Part shown: positions 31,922 through 34,256 of the stretch, piece by piece | Numbering within the stretch: position 1 is the stretch's first letter | How the letters are laid out: the number at the start of each line of letters is the position of its first letter | DNA from: DASPWW01 sp035637595 | GTDB taxonomy: Bacteria; Actinomycetota; Thermoleophilia; Solirubrobacterales; 70-9 | Assembly (NCBI GenBank): GCA_035637595.1 | Contig: DASPWW010000039.1 | Span: 1-34,256, forward strand | Direction: 5' to 3' | DNA length: 34,256 nt | Notes under the pieces: generated by a model | Seen by the model: only the letters and a program-made list of their open reading frames with translations | The model's database searches: none | What the model was told of the DNA's origin: nothing | Made by a program: the position numbers and the translations under genes

Positions 31922-31995
31922 TGGGCCGGGGAGGATTCGAACCTCCGACCTACGGATTATGAGTCCGCTGCTCTGACCAACTGAGCTACCGGCCC
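31922..31995 (-). tRNA. tRNA-Met (CAT anticodon; elongator or Ile2 type)
   Basis: A complete 74-nt cloverleaf on the minus strand. Acceptor GGGCCGG pairs with CCGGCCC, with discriminator A. The D-arm is GCTC/GAGC, the anticodon stem GCGGA/TCCGT with loop CTCATAA, the variable loop AGGTC, and the T-arm GGAGG-TTCGAAT-CCTCC. G1 pairs with C72, so it is not an initiator tRNA. CAT could read Met codons or, if the C is modified to lysidine, AUA (Ile2). No CCA is encoded. Its 3' end is duplicated at 28633-28662. Confidence 0.96.
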
Positions 31996-32004
31996 GCGAC
32001 CTCG

Positions 32005-32010
32005 ATTATC
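32005..32010 (-). promoter_or_regulatory. Putative -10 hexamer (GATAAT) of the tRNA gene
   Basis: GATAAT on the minus strand ends 9 nt before the tRNA 5' end at 31995. Confidence 0.45.
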
Positions 32011-32036
32011 GCGTGCCCGGGCGGACCTGTTTGGCG

Positions 32037-32370
32037 CTAGGCGCGCGCGAACTGGGCGTGGAAGCCGTACGGGATGTGGTGCGGGGCCTCGGCGCGGGCC
32101 AGCTCGTCGAGTGAGCGCGCGTCGAGGACGAGCAGGAACGAGGTCTCGCGGCGCGAGTCGAACACGACCGACAGCAGCGCGCCCTCGTCCACGCCCTGAG
32201 CGTCGGGCTCGGCGACGAACACGGGCTCGCCGGGCGAGCAGCCGTCCTCGAGCCAGGTGTCGGTCGTGTGCGCCTCGAGGTCGGCCTTGACGATCCAGTC
32301 GATCCAGCCGGCGGCGGCGTCGACTCCCCACACGTAGCGGTAGGCGCGCTCGCTGCAGCGCATCCTCGCC
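32037..32370 (-). pseudogene. C-terminal fragment of a carotenoid oxygenase (RPE65/CCD family)
   Basis: About the last 110 residues of a carotenoid cleavage dioxygenase. Family landmarks are AYRYVWGVDAAAGWIDWIVK, the strand GCSPGEPVFVAEPDA, LLSVVFDSRRETSFLLVLDA and the end PHHIPYGFHAQF, which carries the last iron-ligand His. The whole enzyme is normally about 450-500 residues, so the 5' three quarters are missing. The frame opens at an ATG at 32450, but the residues before about 32370 (GVGVGRLRRRGGGDDES) do not look like the family. The stop codon is intact. I read it as a relic cut at about 32370, next to another relic. Confidence 0.7.
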
Positions 32371-32802
32371 GTCGTGCTCTCGTCATCGCCGCCGCCTCGC
32401 CGACGCAAGCGGCCGACCCCGACGCCCTGCATCGCAAGGTTGGGGCTCACGTCGCCGCGTTCACGGAGTGGCTGAGTGAGGGGGACAGTTCGGCCGGGGA
32501 TACGTGGGCGAGGTCGGGTGGCCTGGAAACGATCCGCGCTGGAACGATCTCGCGGCGGCCTTGTATGGCGACGCCGATCGGGCGTGGCTCCTCAGGCCAC
32601 GATCGTGGAGGCGCAGGCCGCCAGGAAGCGCAGGGTCAACGTGGCGGATGGCGAGTTCGGCACGCCGGGGCCGCTCGAGACCAGCTCGCGCTTCTCCAAC
32701 AAGCGACCCGGCACCTACGGAGTGGACTACGGATACCCGAGCGCGGGGACGTTCGGCTATCTTGCGTCACGCGGGATCACGATGGTGCGAATCCCGTTCC
32801 GC
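32371..32802 (+). pseudogene. Decayed GH5-type (cellulase-like) glycoside hydrolase fragment, frameshifted
   Basis: Three reading frames in succession carry pieces that read like one secreted GH5-family protein. First is a signal-like start and RKVGAHVAAFTEWLSE (about 32375-32480). Then comes RGYVGEVGWPGNDPRWNDLA (about 32490-32590) in a second frame. Finally VNVADGEFG, NKRPGTYGVDYGYPSAGTFG and YLASRGITMVRIPFR (32635-32802) lie in a third frame. The last block is the N-terminal strand-helix of GH5 enzymes, which should continue with WERLQP; instead the sequence stops matching at 32802. The two frame changes and the loss of the catalytic part mean it cannot be functional. Family recognition is from memory of the motifs, so confidence is moderate. 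Confidence 0.6.
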
Positions 32803-32804
32803 AG

Positions 32805-32855
32805 CGCGCCCGACAGGATTCGAACCTGCCAAGGCTGCGCTTTTGGAGGGAAAGC
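32805..32855 (-). pseudogene. tRNA 3'-end remnant (T-arm and acceptor strand)
   Basis: On the minus strand there is a T-arm GCAGG-TTCGAAT-CCTGT, followed by a 7-nt CGGGCGC acceptor-like strand. A 5-bp stem GCTTT/AAAGC with a 7-nt loop lies upstream but lacks U33. No 5' acceptor strand is found, so it is a broken tRNA copy of a different kind from the tRNA-Met. It begins 2 nt after the point where the GH5-like relic stops. Confidence 0.5.
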
Positions 32856-32881
32856 AGGCCGTGAAGGGTTTCCGCCTCATG

Positions 32882-33373
32882 TCAGTCGTACACCCGCTCG
32901 CAGTTTCCCGCCACGGAGTCGTTGGACCCCGCGATCACCGTGTCGTCGCCGGGACCGCAGTCAACCTTGTCCCGGCGTCCCCCCTTGACGTGGATCCGGT
33001 CGTCGCCCTCGCCACCCTCGATCCTGTCGCGGCCCCGGCCGCCGCGCAGGCAGTCGTCACCCGACCGGCCGTCGATCGTGTCGTTGCCGCCCCCGCCCCG
33101 GATCGAGTCACCGGCGTCGGTGCCGGTCAACTCGTCGTTGCCGGGGGTGCCGCGGATCTCGTTGGCGCACGGCCCCGGCGCCTGGCCAGCGCCCGGCTCG
33201 GGCTCGGCGGGCGGCGGCTCGCCCGTCGGCGGAGGAGGCGGGGGCGGGGGCTGGGAGGAGCCCTCGACCGTGAGCCGCGCCCCGAAGCTGGGCGAGTCCG
33301 GGTAGTCGAGCACGTAGCTCTTGCCGCTCGGCAAGCGTTGTGGGCTTGAGCCGGCCCTTGCCCTTGAATCCAA
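32882..33373 (-). CDS. Protein fragment with Pro-rich linker and RTX-like calcium-binding repeats (probably 5'-truncated)
   Basis: A 163-residue frame from TTG 33373. The first ~30 residues end in YVLDYPDSPSFGARLTVEGS, which looks like the tail of a beta domain rather than a protein start. A Pro-rich linker follows (SSQPPPPPPPPTGEPPPAEP), then a Cys-bounded module with RTX-like Gly/Asp repeats (GTDAGDSIRGGGGNDTIDG, GGRGRDRIEGGEGDDRIHV) and VDCGPGDDTVIAG. The same module ends the LVIVD protein at 28715. An in-frame stop (TAA) occurs just three codons upstream of the TTG and no signal peptide is present, so the 5' part has probably been lost. Likely a relic, though translation from TTG cannot be excluded. 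Confidence 0.6.
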   Translation of the reverse strand: MDSRARAGSSPQRLPSGKSYVLDYPDSPSFGARLTVEGSSQPPPPPPPPTGEPPPAEPEPGAGQAPGPCANEIRGTPGNDELTGTDAGDSIRGGGGNDTIDGRSGDDCLRGGRGRDRIEGGEGDDRIHVKGGRRDKVDCGPGDDTVIAGSNDSVAGNCERVYD

Positions 33374-33396
33374 CAGAGATTAGGCCGACCCATCGC

Positions 33397-33415
33397 GCGG
33401 GCCGTTGGCGCCCGC
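33397..33415 (-). terminator. 6-bp GC hairpin after the lipoprotein gene
   Basis: GCGGGC (33397-33402) and GCCCGC (33410-33415) with a 7-nt loop lie 8 nt beyond the minus-strand stop at 33423. Confidence 0.45.
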
Positions 33416-33422
33416 CACAACA

Positions 33423-34037
33423 CTACGCTGCGGCAATCTCGCCTTTATCTGGAACCCGGTCGACTGCAACAACCGGCCCCGCGGCTTGCGGCGCCCCCGC
33501 TGTACAGATCGGCTCCGCCGGGCTCGCCGCCGTAACGTGCCAATCGAGCTCGGCAGGCTCGTCACTCAGCGAGGCTTGAGGAGCGGCGACGTAGAGGGTC
33601 CGCCTGTTTGTCCTCCAGACCTCGGCGGCCGCCATGCTGTCACCCCCCGACGTCACAATCGTTGCTTCGAGCTGGCCAGCACGGTATTTGACTCGGATCG
33701 AGCGATCTGCTGTTGGAAACTCGAGTCTGATCCATGCGCTGCACCGGAGATCTCGGGCTGACCACGGCCGGCGCGTGACCACCCTGTAGGCAAGAGTCTC
33801 TTCCTGGTCCGTGAGGTGACCAGCTGCCGCGATCTTTACATCAAGAAATCCGAGCACATCAGCGGGATCATGGATCTTCTTGTCGATCGTCACGCTCTGT
33901 CCCCGCGGCTGTTGAAGGTCTTGACCAGCCCCCCGATCTTCGGTCGCATCGGATGCCCCGCATCCCGTGCCGCTGAGCACCAAGAGCATCAACCCGAGCA
34001 CTGCGGACCAGACCAAGCCTGGGCATGCGCCTCTCAC
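33423..34037 (-). CDS. Putative lipoprotein of unknown function
   Basis: A 204-residue protein. From GTG 34037 the signal peptide is short and typical (RGACPGLVWSAVLGLMLLVL) with lipobox-like SGTGC. The mature region is mixed alpha/beta (TIDKKIHDPADVLGFLDVKI, SARDLRCSAWIRLEF, ADRSIRVKYRAGQLEATIV) with no recognised motif. GTG 34037 is preferred over GTG 34070 because it removes an unlikely start and sits 6 nt after a TACCCT hexamer (34044-34049). By eye the region has fewer G/C third positions than the housekeeping genes, which may point to transfer. Confidence 0.65.
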   Translation of the reverse strand: MRGACPGLVWSAVLGLMLLVLSGTGCGASDATEDRGAGQDLQQPRGQSVTIDKKIHDPADVLGFLDVKIAAAGHLTDQEETLAYRVVTRRPWSARDLRCSAWIRLEFPTADRSIRVKYRAGQLEATIVTSGGDSMAAAEVWRTNRRTLYVAAPQASLSDEPAELDWHVTAASPAEPICTAGAPQAAGPVVAVDRVPDKGEIAAA

Positions 34038-34043
34038 ACTGAA

Positions 34044-34049
34044 AGGGTA
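34044..34049 (-). promoter_or_regulatory. Putative -10 hexamer (TACCCT) of the lipoprotein gene
   Basis: It ends 6 nt before GTG 34037 on the minus strand and supports that start. Confidence 0.35.
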
Positions 34050-34088
34050 ATCGCGGCGCGTGCCAAGCACACAGTAGACGAGGACTCC

Positions 34089-34256
34089 TCACCCCCTGCA
34101 GGCGAGCCATACGTCGCGGAAGGTGGTCCCGGAGAGGTTTTCTGGCCGTGCCAACACGTTTTCGTTCGGCGCCACCATCTTATACCGGTCATGAGGCTCA
34201 GACTCCAGTCGATTCCACTCCCCGTTCTTAGTCAGCACCTTGGCGTGACTCCAGTT
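34089..34256 (-). CDS. C-terminal end of an unidentified protein (runs off the window)
   Basis: The minus strand is open from the window edge to a TGA at 34091-34089, giving 55 residues that contain VLTKNGEWNRLESEPHDRYK and end SGTTFRDVWLACRG. Composition is polar with several Asn/Lys and lower G/C than most genes here. No family is recognised from this short end. It precedes the lipoprotein gene on the same strand and could be co-transcribed. Confidence 0.5.
   Translation of the reverse strand, partial: NWSHAKVLTKNGEWNRLESEPHDRYKMVAPNENVLARPENLSGTTFRDVWLACRG

Noticed and set aside
31722..31976. Open frame ending in the antisense of tRNA-Met
   Set aside because: Its last ~15 residues are antisense tRNA and the rest is a shadow of the secreted-protein gene.

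Overview
The window comes from a high-GC actinobacterium, most likely of class Thermoleophilia (Solirubrobacterales or a relative). This is an inference from four things: strong G/C bias at third codon positions, many GTG starts, secreted proteins with the 'alanine/valine stretch then ALGGT' type of signal region, and a rearranged version of the conserved actinobacterial block pdxS-pdxT-yebC-ruvC-ruvA-ruvB-yajC-secD-secF-apt-rel.

Layout. 56-6258 (+): CorA-type transporter, M23 peptidase, an HIT hydrolase tightly coupled to a phosphohexomutase and a metallo-beta-lactamase-fold hydrolase, a diacylglycerol-kinase-fold lipid kinase, and a second HIT protein. 6318-12627 (-): recJ, the bifunctional (p)ppGpp enzyme rel, an NTF2-like protein and a GT2 glycosyltransferase. 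12676-14705 (+): a GT39-like membrane glycosyltransferase and OsmC. 14702-25488 (-): pdxS-pdxT-M29 peptidase, yebC-ruvCAB, a zinc-ribbon/PAS protein where yajC usually sits, a fused secDF, a small membrane protein and a PD40 propeller protein. 25578-28621: small secreted, membrane and lipoprotein genes and an RpiR-type regulator. 28633-34256: an accessory zone with one intact tRNA-Met, two tRNA 3'-end remnants, an LVIVD/RTX-like surface protein, a glutaredoxin-like protein, a secreted repeat protein, decayed pieces of a carotenoid oxygenase and of a GH5-like gene, a probably truncated RTX-like gene, a lipoprotein, and a gene that runs off the window.

How the genes work together. The ruv genes (Holliday-junction branch migration and resolution), recJ (5'-3' ssDNA exonuclease) and rel (stringent response) form the housekeeping core. 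pdxST makes pyridoxal phosphate and secDF drives late steps of protein export. Genes inside operons are mostly joined by ATGA, GTGA or TGATG overlaps. Many operon heads show a TANNNT-like -10 hexamer 6-8 nt from the start codon with no Shine-Dalgarno sequence, which suggests that leaderless transcription is common here.

Most worth a second look: a possible AUU start for rel that adds a basic tail; the zinc-ribbon/PAS protein with a DxDGDG loop in the yajC slot; the regular leaderless-promoter geometry; and the tRNA-flanked accessory zone, where a GH5-like relic stops at a tRNA remnant and a 30-bp tRNA 3'-end repeat flanks 3.3 kb. No CRISPR array, rRNA, insertion sequence, integrase or known defence system was seen.
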